Below, in pieces: positions 1 through 8,206 of a DNA stretch of 41,717 bases. The stretch is from the NCBI GenBank assembly GCA_012031975.1, contig JAAUSA010000016.1, positions 1 through 41,717 of the forward strand, written 5' to 3'. The notes under the pieces were generated by a model. It made no database searches, had not been told where the DNA came from, and saw only the letters and a list, made by a program, of their open reading frames with translations. The position numbers and the translations under genes were made by a program. The stretch is from Alkalinema sp. RU_4_3 (GTDB lineage Bacteria; Cyanobacteriota; Cyanobacteriia; Leptolyngbyales; Leptolyngbyaceae). The stretch's first letter is position 1. Each line of letters opens with the position of its first letter.

Positions 1-1
1 G

Positions 2-776
2 TCCGCTGCCAACCCCCAAATCCCGCCCCCCCTACCCAGCGGCATCCTGTCTGAACCTCAACCCGTGGTCCGTCACGTAACAGACCCGATCCCGTTGTCG
101 CGGCACCGGAGACAAGTCCTAGGTCCAACCAGGTGCGACGAGTCTTCAGCCTGTACAGGGCCAGGCCGTCACACCGGAAGTGATCTCCAAGCTTCCTGAG
201 ATGAGCCAACCTAAGGTGGCCCCCCAGGAATTGGGCGTCCTCCCCAGTCCTGGCTGGCCCAGCGCTGGCCCAGCCCCAGCCAAACTGCCAGCTGTGCAGA
301 CCGAGACCGATCGCCTCTCCAGTGCCACCACCACGATTAAAGAAACAGTGGTCTCCGGCAATGAACTGGTCTTCGATCGCAAACCTATGCCACCGGGGGC
401 GATCGAGCCGGCTGCAGTCCAACCCACCCAGGCAGGTCCCGTGCAAAGCTTACTCACCCCGCCCCAGAACAAGGGATTCTTGGCGGACGACGTGACCTTG
501 CGATCGCTCAGCCAGCAGGAAGCCAGCCTGCTGACCCAGGCAAACGGGATTGAGCCTTTCACCAAACGCACCCTGACCATTCGAGACTATGCGCGGGCCT
601 ACCAGGTGGCCAGTAAACAGGTCAATGGTCTGCCTCCCTTTGGCTTCATCGACTACCAGCAAAAAACGATCATCCTGCCCGATGAGTCCTCAACCGTAAG
701 TTCTACGGCCCCGCCGGGGAGCCCCAGTCCTAGGTTGATTTCGTGGACGATGCTTGGGCCTAAGGGGGGGCTTTGA
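2..776 (+). CDS. Proline-rich protein of unknown function, 5' truncated, apparently frameshifted
   Basis: I do not recognise the family. The longest open stretch starts at a GTG at 180 and gives 198 residues, proline- and glutamine-rich at the front (many PQ, PAP and QP pairs) with a more ordinary globular-looking part after about residue 90. Upstream, similar proline-rich coding continues in frame 2 from the window edge, then frame 1 near position 87, then frame 3 near 130. Each step fits one missing base in a short C or G run, so the GTG is probably not the true start and the gene enters from outside the window. The C-terminal residues are encoded by the terminator hairpin at 758-793, so the true stop may also lie earlier. 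It could be the tail of an envelope protein with a disordered linker, but nothing visible proves this. Confidence 0.5.
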
Positions 777-797
777 CGCGGTCCCCCTTAGGCTTTT
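758..797 (+). terminator. Rho-independent terminator
   Basis: A perfect 11-bp stem (758-768 pairs with 783-793) has a 14-nt loop and is followed by TTTT. It ends transcription of the first gene before the amine oxidase gene. The stop codon of the upstream reading frame lies inside the loop. Confidence 0.85.
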
Positions 798-855
798 ATA
801 GTAGTAGGCCAGTTGTTTAGGTCCGCCGCCCTGGACCGTTATCCTCTTACTATTT

Positions 856-2289
856 ATGGGTCATCCCCCACAACCAAACTTCCATCACCCGATTGCGGGA
901 CCCAAGATCGCAGTCGTGGGGGCGGGCCTTGCCGGACTGACCTGTACCTACGAGCTAAGACGGGCGGGGTTAGTCGCAACGCTCTATGAAGCGAGCGATC
1001 GCGTCGGCGGCCGTTGCTATTCCCTAGCGGGATTTTTCCCAGGGCAGGTGGTAGAACTTGGCGGCGAACTGATCGACAGTCAACACCATACACTGCTCAA
1101 TTACGCCAGGGAATTTGGTCTCACCCTAGAAGACTATGCTGAAAATCTCGGGGAAGGGGCCTTCTACTTTAACCAGCAGCGCTACAGCGAAGCCACCATC
1201 ATTGAGGAATACCGCGAACTCCTGCGATCGATGCAATCCGATCTCCAACGCATCAGCCGCGCCCCTACGGCCCTCAATCACAGCCCCATCGACGCCGAGC
1301 TTGATGGCCTGAGCATCCAGGAATACCTCGATCGCCACCAGGCTGGCCCCTTGATTGAGAGCTTCATTCGAGCAGGCTACCAGGGGGAATATGGTCTACC
1401 CATTGAGGAGCAAACCTGCCTGCATTTTCTGCTGGTCAACCAAGACAAAGATCTAGACCAAGGGGCCTTCGAGATTTTCAGTGACGAACGCTATCACATT
1501 AGAGAAGGCAACGATCGCATTGCCCATCATCTCGCCGAGGGGATCCAAGGACAAATTGAACTGGGCATGCAGCTAGTGCGATTGAGCCGAAACGGATGCA
1601 ACCAAATTGTCCTCACCTTCGATCAAGCGGGTAAAACCCAAGAGATCCTTGCCGACGCAGCCGTAATTACGATTCCCTTCCCCGTCCTGCGTCATATCGA
1701 TCTCGACGACAGTCTAGAGCTGCCCGATTGGAAGCAAACCATGATTCGATCCCTCGACAGCGGCACCCAGGCCAAACTGATGATCGGCTTTAAGGCCAGG
1801 CCCTGGGACCAGCCAGGGGGGAGCCAGGCCATGGCCCATTCTGACCTGTCCCACCATCAAATGAGTTGGGAAACCAATGTCATAGATGCGAGCAGCGATC
1901 GCGCCGTCCTGACCAGCCTCGCCAGCGGTCACCTAGGCGCCAGCCTCGAAACCCACCGATCCCAAGGGGCTGCCGAGGCCCTCCTGCAAAACTACGATCG
2001 CATCTATCCTGGCGCAGGCATTGCCGCCGATCGCGATCATAGCGGCCAGTTGCGGGCCATCTTGCAGCAGTGGAGCGATCATCCTTTATGCATGGGTGGC
2101 TATGCCTGCTACCGCCCCAGGCAGTTGACCGCCTTTGCCGAACGGGAGGGCGAGGCGATCCACAACCTATTTTTCGCCGGAGAACATACAAACTCCTTCC
2201 ACGAATGGCAGGGGTTTTTAGAAGGGGCGGCGATCTCCGGTATCCAAGCGGCAAAACAAATCCTGCTGCGCTGCGGTGTTTTGCCCTGA
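856..2289 (+). CDS. FAD-dependent amine oxidase (flavin monoamine/polyamine oxidase family)
   Basis: Predicted flavoenzyme oxidising a primary or secondary amine to an aldehyde or imine with release of H2O2. The N-terminus (about residues 17-53) holds the dinucleotide-binding signature VGAGLAGL, an acidic residue ending strand 2 (YEAS) and the following RVGGRC, as in the MAO/PAO/L-amino-acid oxidase superfamily. A lysine in AKLMIGF (about residue 316) is placed like the active-site lysine that contacts FAD N5 through water. The C-terminus has FFAGEHT followed by EWQGFLEGA, the second FAD-binding block. The length, 477 residues, is normal. No signal peptide is visible, so it is probably cytoplasmic. 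It lies directly upstream of speD and the aminopropyltransferase on the same strand, which makes a polyamine substrate the best guess, but this is inference from position. The start is the first ATG after the terminator; no clear ribosome binding site supports it. Confidence 0.85.
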   Translation: MGHPPQPNFHHPIAGPKIAVVGAGLAGLTCTYELRRAGLVATLYEASDRVGGRCYSLAGFFPGQVVELGGELIDSQHHTLLNYAREFGLTLEDYAENLGEGAFYFNQQRYSEATIIEEYRELLRSMQSDLQRISRAPTALNHSPIDAELDGLSIQEYLDRHQAGPLIESFIRAGYQGEYGLPIEEQTCLHFLLVNQDKDLDQGAFEIFSDERYHIREGNDRIAHHLAEGIQGQIELGMQLVRLSRNGCNQIVLTFDQAGKTQEILADAAVITIPFPVLRHIDLDDSLELPDWKQTMIRSLDSGTQAKLMIGFKARPWDQPGGSQAMAHSDLSHHQMSWETNVIDASSDRAVLTSLASGHLGASLETHRSQGAAEALLQNYDRIYPGAGIAADRDHSGQLRAILQQWSDHPLCMGGYACYRPRQLTAFAEREGEAIHNLFFAGEHTNSFHEWQGFLEGAAISGIQAAKQILLRCGVLP

Positions 2290-2415
2290 CCATAATCTAC
2301 CGTTAACCTAAAAGTCATCAAACCTTAACCTACTTATGTTCCAATGATTTTCCCGTAATAGACCGTAGGGAAGGCACAAAGGGCGATCCTGTTCTAATAT
2401 CCCCCTGTGAAAAAA

Positions 2416-2445
2416 TTGACAAGTTCTGGATATCTTGATTATGAT
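2416..2445 (+). promoter_or_regulatory. Near-consensus sigma70-type promoter of speD
   Basis: TTGACA at 2416-2421 and TATGAT at 2440-2445 are separated by 18 bp. Transcription should begin near 2452, leaving a leader of about 100 nt before the ATG at 2555. The leader begins with two direct copies of CTGTGCA (about 2453-2472). The promoter overlaps the 5' end of the longest reading frame (2435), which argues that translation starts at 2555 instead. Confidence 0.75.
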
Positions 2446-2554
2446 AGTAGGCCTGTGCAAATTTTCTGTGCAGGTTCTTTTACTACGTCCCAAGGCGGGT
2501 GTTAATCAGCCTAAAAAATTGTCCAATTATGTAGCTGGTACAGGATTTCGTGCG

Positions 2555-2965
2555 ATGCAGAAATATGATTTCTATGGGAGACATCTCCTGTTGAATTTTT
2601 CTGGTTGTGAAGCGGACCTCGATGATTTGGAACGCATACGACAGGATATGGTCGATGCGGTCGATATCATTGGCGCAACAGTCCTCTCTCAAATGGAACA
2701 TCAATTCGACCCCCATGGTGTCACGGTTGTTCTTATGCTTTCGGAGTCCCATGCAAGTGTGCATACCTACCCCGAGCATAACGCCTGTTTTCTGGATGTT
2801 TTCACCTGTGGTGAAACCATCGATGTCCGACCTTTCGGCGAACTTTTAAAAGAACGTTGGAAACCCCGGTGGAGCTATCAGCAATTGCACGAACGCTATG
2901 ATCCGAAGGAGTTGCACTTGCAAATCCCTACAGTTGCGCAAGTTGCCCATGTCGGTGCTAGATAG
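2555..2965 (+). CDS. speD: S-adenosylmethionine decarboxylase proenzyme
   Basis: Pyruvoyl-dependent enzyme that decarboxylates S-adenosylmethionine to supply the aminopropyl donor for polyamine synthesis. With the start at 2555 the protein has 136 residues, the size of the small bacterial AdoMetDC class. The self-cleavage site is visible as LSESHASVHTYPE: cleavage is expected between Glu64 and Ser65, the serine becoming the pyruvoyl group; His70 and Cys85 match the conserved processing and catalytic residues. The start at 2555 is preferred over an in-frame start at 2435 because the latter lies inside the promoter and because ACAGGA sits about 9 nt before the 2555 ATG. The aminopropyltransferase gene follows 273 bp downstream on the same strand. 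Confidence 0.93.
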   Translation: MQKYDFYGRHLLLNFSGCEADLDDLERIRQDMVDAVDIIGATVLSQMEHQFDPHGVTVVLMLSESHASVHTYPEHNACFLDVFTCGETIDVRPFGELLKERWKPRWSYQQLHERYDPKELHLQIPTVAQVAHVGAR

Positions 2966-3159
2966 GTTCGAGTTTGAAATGTCTGATTGGTTTGAGTCTG
3001 ATTTGATCGTTGAATGAAGCGAATTTAGGCGGTGGTGCCTTCTTTCCAGTTTGTCTATTGCTGGCCAAGGGACGGGTTTCAGAATGGATGAATTAGAAGC
3101 TGGCGCGATCGCTCGTAGGAGTCTATTGCAATTTGATCGAATCCTTGGCTTGTCCTAGG

Positions 3160-3203
3160 TCATGTCCAGTTTTGGCGTAAGCTGATGCTGGACATGATTT
3201 CTT
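3160..3203 (+). other. Perfect 10-bp inverted repeat upstream of the aminopropyltransferase gene
   Basis: TCATGTCCAG at 3160-3169 is perfectly complementary to CTGGACATGA at 3188-3197, with an 18-nt loop and a pyrimidine-rich TTTCTTT afterwards. It lies about 40 nt before the GTG start at 3239. It may be a weak terminator or attenuator after speD, a leader structure, or a repressor operator. The sequence alone does not decide. Confidence 0.5.
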
Positions 3204-3238
3204 TGTGTGTATACCTTTCGCTGTGAGGACTTGGTACG

Positions 3239-4147
3239 GTGAGTGTAGAATTTCGGAGTTGGCTCGTTGATCAGGTGACTCCGCATGAGATTCATCTGTT
3301 TCGCCGTGAGGGCGATATGTTGGCGACCAGGACAAAGTTCCAGTCGATCGAGTATGTCCGCACGGAAGCCTATGGCAATATTTTGGTGCTCGATGGGGCG
3401 GTGCAGTCCGCTGAGTTTGATGAATACCTGTACCACGAAGCGTTAGTGCATCCAGCCATGGTGCAGCACCCTCACCCAGAACGGGTTTTGATCATTGGCG
3501 GTGGGGAAGGCGCGACGCTGCGGGAGGTCTTAAAGTATGATTCGGTAAAATCCGCTGTGATGGTGGATTTAGACGGTGAGCTGGTGGAATTCTGCAAGCG
3601 GGAGATGCCGACTTGGCATTGCGGGGCCTTTGATGATCCTCGGGTCACCCTACTCCATGAAGATGGGCGGGCATTTTTGGAGCAGGAGCTAACAACAGGT
3701 GCACCGCCCTACGATGTGATCATTATCGATATCACCGATGGCGTACCCGATGGCCCAGCCGCCGCGCTATACACCCAGGAGTTTTATCAGCTTTGTAAGG
3801 ATCGTCTGACGCCTCAGGGATTGATGGCAGTCCAGGCCTTCGCCTTGAGTATGGATTTACTCCATGAGCATGCCACGATCGCCCGCACCATTAGCGCAGC
3901 CTTCCCCGGCAGTCAGAGCTACACTACCTTTGTCCCCTCATTTATTGCGACTTGGGGCTTTGTTCTTGCCCACAAACAGGGAGAAGCGCCCCTAACGGCG
4001 ACCCAAGTCGATGGGCGCCTTGCGGCCTGTGCCCTGGGCGATCGCCTCCGGGCCTACGATGGCATTACCCATACAGGCTACTTCAGTCTGCCCAAGGCGA
4101 TTCGACAGACGATCGCTTCGACGGGCGAAGTGCTACGAGACGCTTAG
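3239..4147 (+). CDS. Aminopropyltransferase, thermospermine synthase (ACL5)-like
   Basis: Transfers an aminopropyl group from decarboxylated AdoMet to a polyamine. The 302 residues cover the whole spermidine/spermine synthase fold: an N-terminal strand domain, LDGAVQSAEFDEYLYHE (about 52-67), the cofactor loop IGGGEG (86-91), the acidic VDLDGELVEFC (109-119) and the catalytic-region aspartate in IDITD (163-167). Several blocks resemble plant and algal thermospermine synthase rather than classical SpeE: QSAE-DE-YHE, the ITDGVPDGPAAALYTQEFY region (compare ADPVEGGPCYQLYTKSFY in ACL5) and FVPSFIATWGF (231-241). This subtype call is from remembered family motifs. The start is a GTG with no strong Shine-Dalgarno. 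The gene follows speD and runs into the convergent regulator gene, sharing TTAG so that the two stop codons overlap. Confidence 0.85.
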   Translation: MSVEFRSWLVDQVTPHEIHLFRREGDMLATRTKFQSIEYVRTEAYGNILVLDGAVQSAEFDEYLYHEALVHPAMVQHPHPERVLIIGGGEGATLREVLKYDSVKSAVMVDLDGELVEFCKREMPTWHCGAFDDPRVTLLHEDGRAFLEQELTTGAPPYDVIIIDITDGVPDGPAAALYTQEFYQLCKDRLTPQGLMAVQAFALSMDLLHEHATIARTISAAFPGSQSYTTFVPSFIATWGFVLAHKQGEAPLTATQVDGRLAACALGDRLRAYDGITHTGYFSLPKAIRQTIASTGEVLRDA

Positions 4148-5295
4148 GCGGCGCAGTGGGGTTTGCTGGACTGCGTACTAGGTTGGGTGGCAGTCATCTG
4201 CCACCGCGCCTTCAATTGGCGGATGCGATTGAGGCGCCCCTCCAATTGCAACATCACCTGCTGAATGGGCAAATTGTTTTCTAGACAGTCATCAACCCCC
4301 ATGGCCAGACCCTGCTGTAGATATTGCATTTCACCCGCAGGATAAAAGCCAGCGATCGGCAAGTCAGACCATTGGGCATGTTCCCTGAGCATCTGACAGA
4401 GTTTCAGGCTTTCGGGCATCGCTAGATCCATGGCAATGAGATCCGGTAGGCCTGCTTCCATGGACCTTTGCCAGGCCGCAGGATCAGTCGGGAGCGCTTG
4501 GAGTTGCCAATGCTGCAAGAGGATCGGATCGCCCTGGAGACAATTGCCCAGGGTAAGGACCCTAGGGGCACCAGGGGTCTGCGCTAGGGCGATCGGACTA
4601 TCCGCCGTAACTTGATCCTTGTAATCTGGATTGAGCCGATAGCCCACACCATAGACCGACTGAATCAAATCCTGCACCCCAAATAGCTTCAACCGATTGC
4701 GCAGACCTTTGATATGGGCTTTGACGGTATCTTCCCCTGGCAAATCGGCATCGAGTCCCCACAGCTGATCCATGATGGCCTTACGACTATAAATCCGCTG
4801 ACTATTGCGCAAAAACAGCTCTAGCAGGAGATATTCCTTGGGAGATAGCTTAACCGGAGCCCCGTCATAGGTCACCTGCATGGCCACCGGGTCAAGCTGG
4901 AGTTTGCCCTTGGCGAGAATAGGGGTCAGTTCCCGCACATTGCGCCGCAGCAGGGCGCGCAGCCTTGCGGTCAGCTCATTGAGCACAATGGGTTTGGCCA
5001 GGTAGTCATCGGCCCCGGCATCGAGCCCCATCACCTTATCCGCGCAGCTATTATGGGCCGTCAGCATTAAAATGGGAGTCTGGGATCCACGCGATCGCAA
5101 TCGCCGACAAAGGCTCACCCCATCCAACCGAGGCAGGGAGACATCCAACACCAATAGATCATAGGGAACCAGCTGGGCCAGCTCCCAACCTTCCTCACCA
5201 TCGCGAGCCACATCGACCACATAGTGGTGTTCTGCCAGCGTATCTGCCAGTTGTTCCGCGAGCTGGCGATTGTCTTCAACCAATAGAAGCTTCAT
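4144..5295 (-). CDS. OmpR-family response regulator with an extra C-terminal receiver-like domain
   Basis: A DNA-binding response regulator of 383 residues, longer than the usual 225-250. Residues 1-120 are a canonical receiver: acidic pair E7/D8, phospho-acceptor Asp51 in LLVLDVSLP, Thr79 and Lys101 in YLAKP. About 130-230 is the winged-helix effector domain (LSPKEYLLLELF through VYGVGYRLNP). About 245-365 looks like a second receiver fold (LIAMDLAMPES, then GVDDCLENN) but lacks the usual acidic pair and the lysine, so it is probably not phosphorylated. The gene is convergent with the aminopropyltransferase gene, overlapping it by 4 bp, and diverges from the histidine kinase at 5594, a natural candidate partner. 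Confidence 0.88.
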   Translation of the reverse strand: MKLLLVEDNRQLAEQLADTLAEHHYVVDVARDGEEGWELAQLVPYDLLVLDVSLPRLDGVSLCRRLRSRGSQTPILMLTAHNSCADKVMGLDAGADDYLAKPIVLNELTARLRALLRRNVRELTPILAKGKLQLDPVAMQVTYDGAPVKLSPKEYLLLELFLRNSQRIYSRKAIMDQLWGLDADLPGEDTVKAHIKGLRNRLKLFGVQDLIQSVYGVGYRLNPDYKDQVTADSPIALAQTPGAPRVLTLGNCLQGDPILLQHWQLQALPTDPAAWQRSMEAGLPDLIAMDLAMPESLKLCQMLREHAQWSDLPIAGFYPAGEMQYLQQGLAMGVDDCLENNLPIQQVMLQLEGRLNRIRQLKARWQMTATQPSTQSSKPHCAA

Positions 5296-5593
5296 AGAGC
5301 AGTGACCAAGGGCATGGGAAAAAGCTAAGCATCAAGTTTCAAATGAGCATTCCTCTGCTTAAAGCCATTTCAGCGGTAGTAAAACACTACCATTGGTCAT
5401 CAACAAGCGATCGGGGGGAAAACACAAGATCTACAATGTCAGAGAACTTTAACACTATCGTGCCGAAGCGCCATATGAATTTGCGGGCAATTAATTCAAT
5501 TTAGCTATTTAGTGGGTTTTATGACAATATAACTATCATAGGTACAAAATACAACATTTGGGAGAACCCTTCCCTAGCTTTTCACCTTTCCCC
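5296..5593. promoter_or_regulatory. Divergent promoter region between regulator and kinase genes
   Basis: This AT-rich non-coding stretch separates two divergent signalling genes. A short inverted repeat, GGTAGT (5375-5380) with ACTACC (5386-5391), is a possible operator. No strong sigma70 box stands out. Confidence 0.4.
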
Positions 5594-6292
5594 ATGGATT
5601 GTCCCGACCGTACGACTTTATCCCAGGCCCTCCATGAGTTACGCAACCCCCTCAGCGTGATTCAAATGGTGCTTGATCGCCTCAGTGACAACACAAAACC
5701 GCTATCTCAGGATCGCTACGATCGCTATCTCCAGCGTGCCCAGGCGAGCACAGCGCTCATGGAGGGTTTAATGACCCAACTTTCCCAACTTGAATTCCTC
5801 AATCACTCTCCAATCCTATTAAGCAATGATCGCCATAGCATTTCCCATTTAATAGCGTACCTCTCCCAGCGGATGACCACAGATCCGATCATTGCCTGGG
5901 CAACTCCCACCATCCCATGGGTTAACCACTGCGATCCATCGACAGTCTGGTGTGGAGACCCTGGCATGATGTGGCAAGTTTTGCGGCCCATTTTGCAGAA
6001 TGCCTTGCAGTATGGGCCAGGTCTGCTACAGATTCTTTGGCAAACGTCTGACGCCCAGACAATTACCATCGATATTCAGGATCCAGGGGAAGGGATTGAT
6101 CCCCAAGATCGTCCCCATCTGTGGCAGCCATTTTACCGAGGTAGGGCTGGGAAGCAGTCTGACAGTGGCTTTGGCCTAGGCTTGACTATTGCTCAAGCCG
6201 CAGTTTTGCACCTGGGTGGAGAGATTTCCTTTCATCCCCTCACCCCAATGGGTTCATCCTGTCGGGTGACCCTGCCGCACCCAGTAGGATGA
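5594..6292 (+). CDS. Minimal soluble sensor histidine kinase
   Basis: A transmitter-only histidine kinase of about 232 residues. The dimerisation/phospho-acceptor helix carries HELRNPLSVIQ with the phosphorylatable His at residue 14; the ATPase domain has an N box (QNALQYGP), a G1 box (DPGEGID), an F-like segment (WQPFYRG) and a G2 box (GFGLGLTIAQ). There is no transmembrane segment, PAS, GAF or HAMP region, so it must receive its input from another protein. The ATG at 5594 was chosen; a TTG at 5558 would add 12 residues, but neither has a convincing ribosome binding site. It is divergent from the OmpR-type regulator and followed on the same strand by a receiver-like protein, suggesting a local signalling set. 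Pairing is inferred from position only. Confidence 0.82.
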   Translation: MDCPDRTTLSQALHELRNPLSVIQMVLDRLSDNTKPLSQDRYDRYLQRAQASTALMEGLMTQLSQLEFLNHSPILLSNDRHSISHLIAYLSQRMTTDPIIAWATPTIPWVNHCDPSTVWCGDPGMMWQVLRPILQNALQYGPGLLQILWQTSDAQTITIDIQDPGEGIDPQDRPHLWQPFYRGRAGKQSDSGFGLGLTIAQAAVLHLGGEISFHPLTPMGSSCRVTLPHPVG

Positions 6293-6311
6293 AATTGGCT
6301 TTTATGACACA

Positions 6312-6337
6312 AAAAATCGATCAAACCCCCGATTTTT
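6312..6337 (+). terminator. Possible terminator after the kinase gene
   Basis: AAAAATCG (6312-6319) pairs with CGATTTTT (6330-6337) around a 10-nt loop, about 20 bp after the kinase stop. The stem is A/T-rich and weak, and it could work in either direction. Confidence 0.45.
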
Positions 6338-6724
6338 CGACTGAATTACACATATCATAGATCTATCCACTCTATAGGTTCCTCCGTTGGTATCTCGATA
6401 TGATTTCATGCACCTCGATTCCATGAATGTTTCGTGATTTAAGCTCGTTCTAGACGATATTTCAGAGCTATTGGCATCACCATTAGCTTTCTAATGCAGA
6501 GTCCGTTGATTTCTCTGACTCTCATTTTTGTAGTTTCGCTTTATATGCTTCCCGTGAAATACCTCTAGTTCTCCATACCTGTTAAATCTCTTGAGAGGAA
6601 TAATACAATAAACCTCTGAATCCAATAGGTTTTAGCTCAGATCGCCAGACATTCATTTATTGGTTTCTTCTTTTGTGCTTCTGGATAGTTTGCACATTGC
6701 GTTACGCGCAAGGACAATAGATAA
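6338..6724. other. AT-rich intergenic region
   Basis: No credible gene is seen in this stretch. It contains an inverted repeat TTCATG (6405-6410) / CATGAA (6422-6427), a possible protein-binding site. AAGGA shortly before the ATG at 6725 is a plausible ribosome binding site for the next gene. Confidence 0.4.
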
Positions 6725-7597
6725 ATGAACACGACCCTAACCCTCCTTTTAGTGACCCACAATCCAGCCTTTCAAGACCCGCTTGAACAGACCATTGCAC
6801 TGCTGCAAGCAGATTGGCGGTTAGAGCATACTCAAAGTCTAGAGGAGGTTCTGGAGCACTATGGACCCATATCATCCCAGGGGAATTTTGCTAGTGGCTC
6901 GGAACCTTCTTCCATGGTCATTCTGCTTGACCCCCACGTTCGAGAAGACCTGGGCCTCCAGGGAATTACCCGTTTACTCAGCCAGTTGCCATCTGTCCCC
7001 ATCGTGCTGCTGCTTCGGCCCGAAGAAGAAGAGTTAGGCCTAGAGGGCATCAAGGTGGGCGCCCAGGATTATCTTCTGCTTTCAACCTTGACTCCGATGA
7101 AGCTCCATCGCACCATTCGCGATGCCATCCGGCGCCATGATGTCATGCGGCGACTGCGTCACAGGCGTCAGACGAAACCCGTACAGGCAGCTAGCCAACC
7201 GATCAATGTGCTCTGGATCAGCAAAAATAGTCAAGACAGTCGCCTGCTGAAATCCCTGTTTGCCCGCGCTGGAGAACATTGGAAATTCTTCCAGGTGGCC
7301 ACACTGTTAGAAGCGATCGCCCTCTACCACTGCAATGAGCGCCTCAATCTTCAGCCCATCACCATCGATGTGGCCCTCCTCGATATCAATCAGGTGATCC
7401 CCCAGGAAATGGATGTCCTGACAAAATTTCAACAGGCCATGCCCGACCTGCCAATCATTGGCCTGCTGGAAAACGAACTGAGTCTCTATGGCGATCGCAT
7501 CCAGGCTGGCTTCACCTACCTGGTGAAGGACGACATCAGCATTACCCAACTGCTCAAGACCATTCAATCGGCCCTGCGACCGACCCCCACCAGCTAA
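6725..7597 (+). CDS. Tandem receiver-like (pseudo-receiver) protein
   Basis: The 290 residues divide into two similar alpha/beta halves that resemble response-regulator receiver domains. The first (about 1-140) has a strand-3 aspartate in VILLDPHV and a GAQDYLL motif where receivers have GADDYL, but the conserved lysine that should follow is absent. The second (about 158-285) has VALLDINQ, then IIGLLE and GFTYLVKDD, so it keeps a possible Asp and Lys. The N-terminal acidic pair is not clear in either. No DNA-binding or enzymatic domain is present. The likely role is as a protein-interaction or phosphate-relay partner of the neighbouring kinase and regulator. This fold assignment is by eye, and specific function is unknown. 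Confidence 0.65.
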   Translation: MNTTLTLLLVTHNPAFQDPLEQTIALLQADWRLEHTQSLEEVLEHYGPISSQGNFASGSEPSSMVILLDPHVREDLGLQGITRLLSQLPSVPIVLLLRPEEEELGLEGIKVGAQDYLLLSTLTPMKLHRTIRDAIRRHDVMRRLRHRRQTKPVQAASQPINVLWISKNSQDSRLLKSLFARAGEHWKFFQVATLLEAIALYHCNERLNLQPITIDVALLDINQVIPQEMDVLTKFQQAMPDLPIIGLLENELSLYGDRIQAGFTYLVKDDISITQLLKTIQSALRPTPTS

Positions 7598-7769
7598 CGA
7601 GCCAAAGGACCCAGGAAAGTTGGGCCGTTTGGCGGAGTCCCTAGGCCCAGCATCCACCAAAACAGATGTTCTCTGTAAAATTTCGGAGAAAGTTTGGCCA
7701 TACCCTCGATTTATTTGGGAGTTTCATGTTAGTTAATTAGAGATACCGACGATTGGGAAGTGTGTTTCT

Positions 7770-8111
7770 ATGACTAATTTTTCTCCTGAGGAAATTCAAC
7801 GGAAGGATCTAATATCGGCCCTGACCCTGTGGTTGATCGCTGAATTCATTGCCTTTGCAATATTTCCTGCCCTAGAGGTGATCAAACCCAGCAAAGGGGA
7901 GCTGAACCAGTGGTTTTTGACCAGCTTGCCCCTGGGTCTGGGAGGCGTACTGTTGTTTGCCTTGACCTCCCGGTTTATTACCTTGGCCCATAGCCGGGAA
8001 AATGGCAGTACTAAGGACGTGATTGTCCTGGTCAATCAAGTGGGTGGATTTCTAGCCATCCTTGGGGTGGTCTATCCGCTGATCGTGGTCCTTCAGAAAT
8101 TCTTTAGCTGA
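7770..8111 (+). CDS. Small membrane protein of unknown function
   Basis: I do not recognise the family. The 113-residue protein has three hydrophobic segments that look like membrane spans: about residues 13-35 (LTLWLIAEFIAFAIFPAL), 48-70 (around LPLGLGGVLLFALTSRF) and 88-110 (around GGFLAILGVVYPLIVVL). A charged loop with KPSKGEL separates the first two. GGGAAG-like purines (GGGAAG at 7756) stand about 10 nt before the ATG. It is preceded by 170 bp of non-coding DNA and followed by the AMIN-domain gene on the same strand, with about 95 bp between them, so co-transcription is possible. Confidence 0.65.
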   Translation: MTNFSPEEIQRKDLISALTLWLIAEFIAFAIFPALEVIKPSKGELNQWFLTSLPLGLGGVLLFALTSRFITLAHSRENGSTKDVIVLVNQVGGFLAILGVVYPLIVVLQKFFS

Positions 8112-8152
8112 GGCCCCAAACTTTTCGTGCAGATCAAAATTCGGCGACTATC

Positions 8153-8201
8153 CTATTAACCAACCTTGTGTCATGAGTCCTTGTATTAGGTCGGTTAATA
8201 G
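8153..8201 (+). promoter_or_regulatory. Inverted repeat just before the AMIN-domain gene
   Basis: The 13-base arms at 8153-8165 and 8189-8201 are complementary except at one position, with a 23-nt spacer, and end 5 bp before the ATG at 8207. A hairpin here would cover the region where a ribosome binding site should be. It could be a translational control structure or an operator. Confidence 0.5.
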
Positions 8202-8206
8202 TCGTC

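Noticed and set aside
2435-2554. N-terminal extension of speD from an ATG at 2435
   Set aside because: It lies within the promoter, before the expected transcription start, and the 40 extra residues do not resemble the family; the ATG at 2555 has a ribosome binding site.
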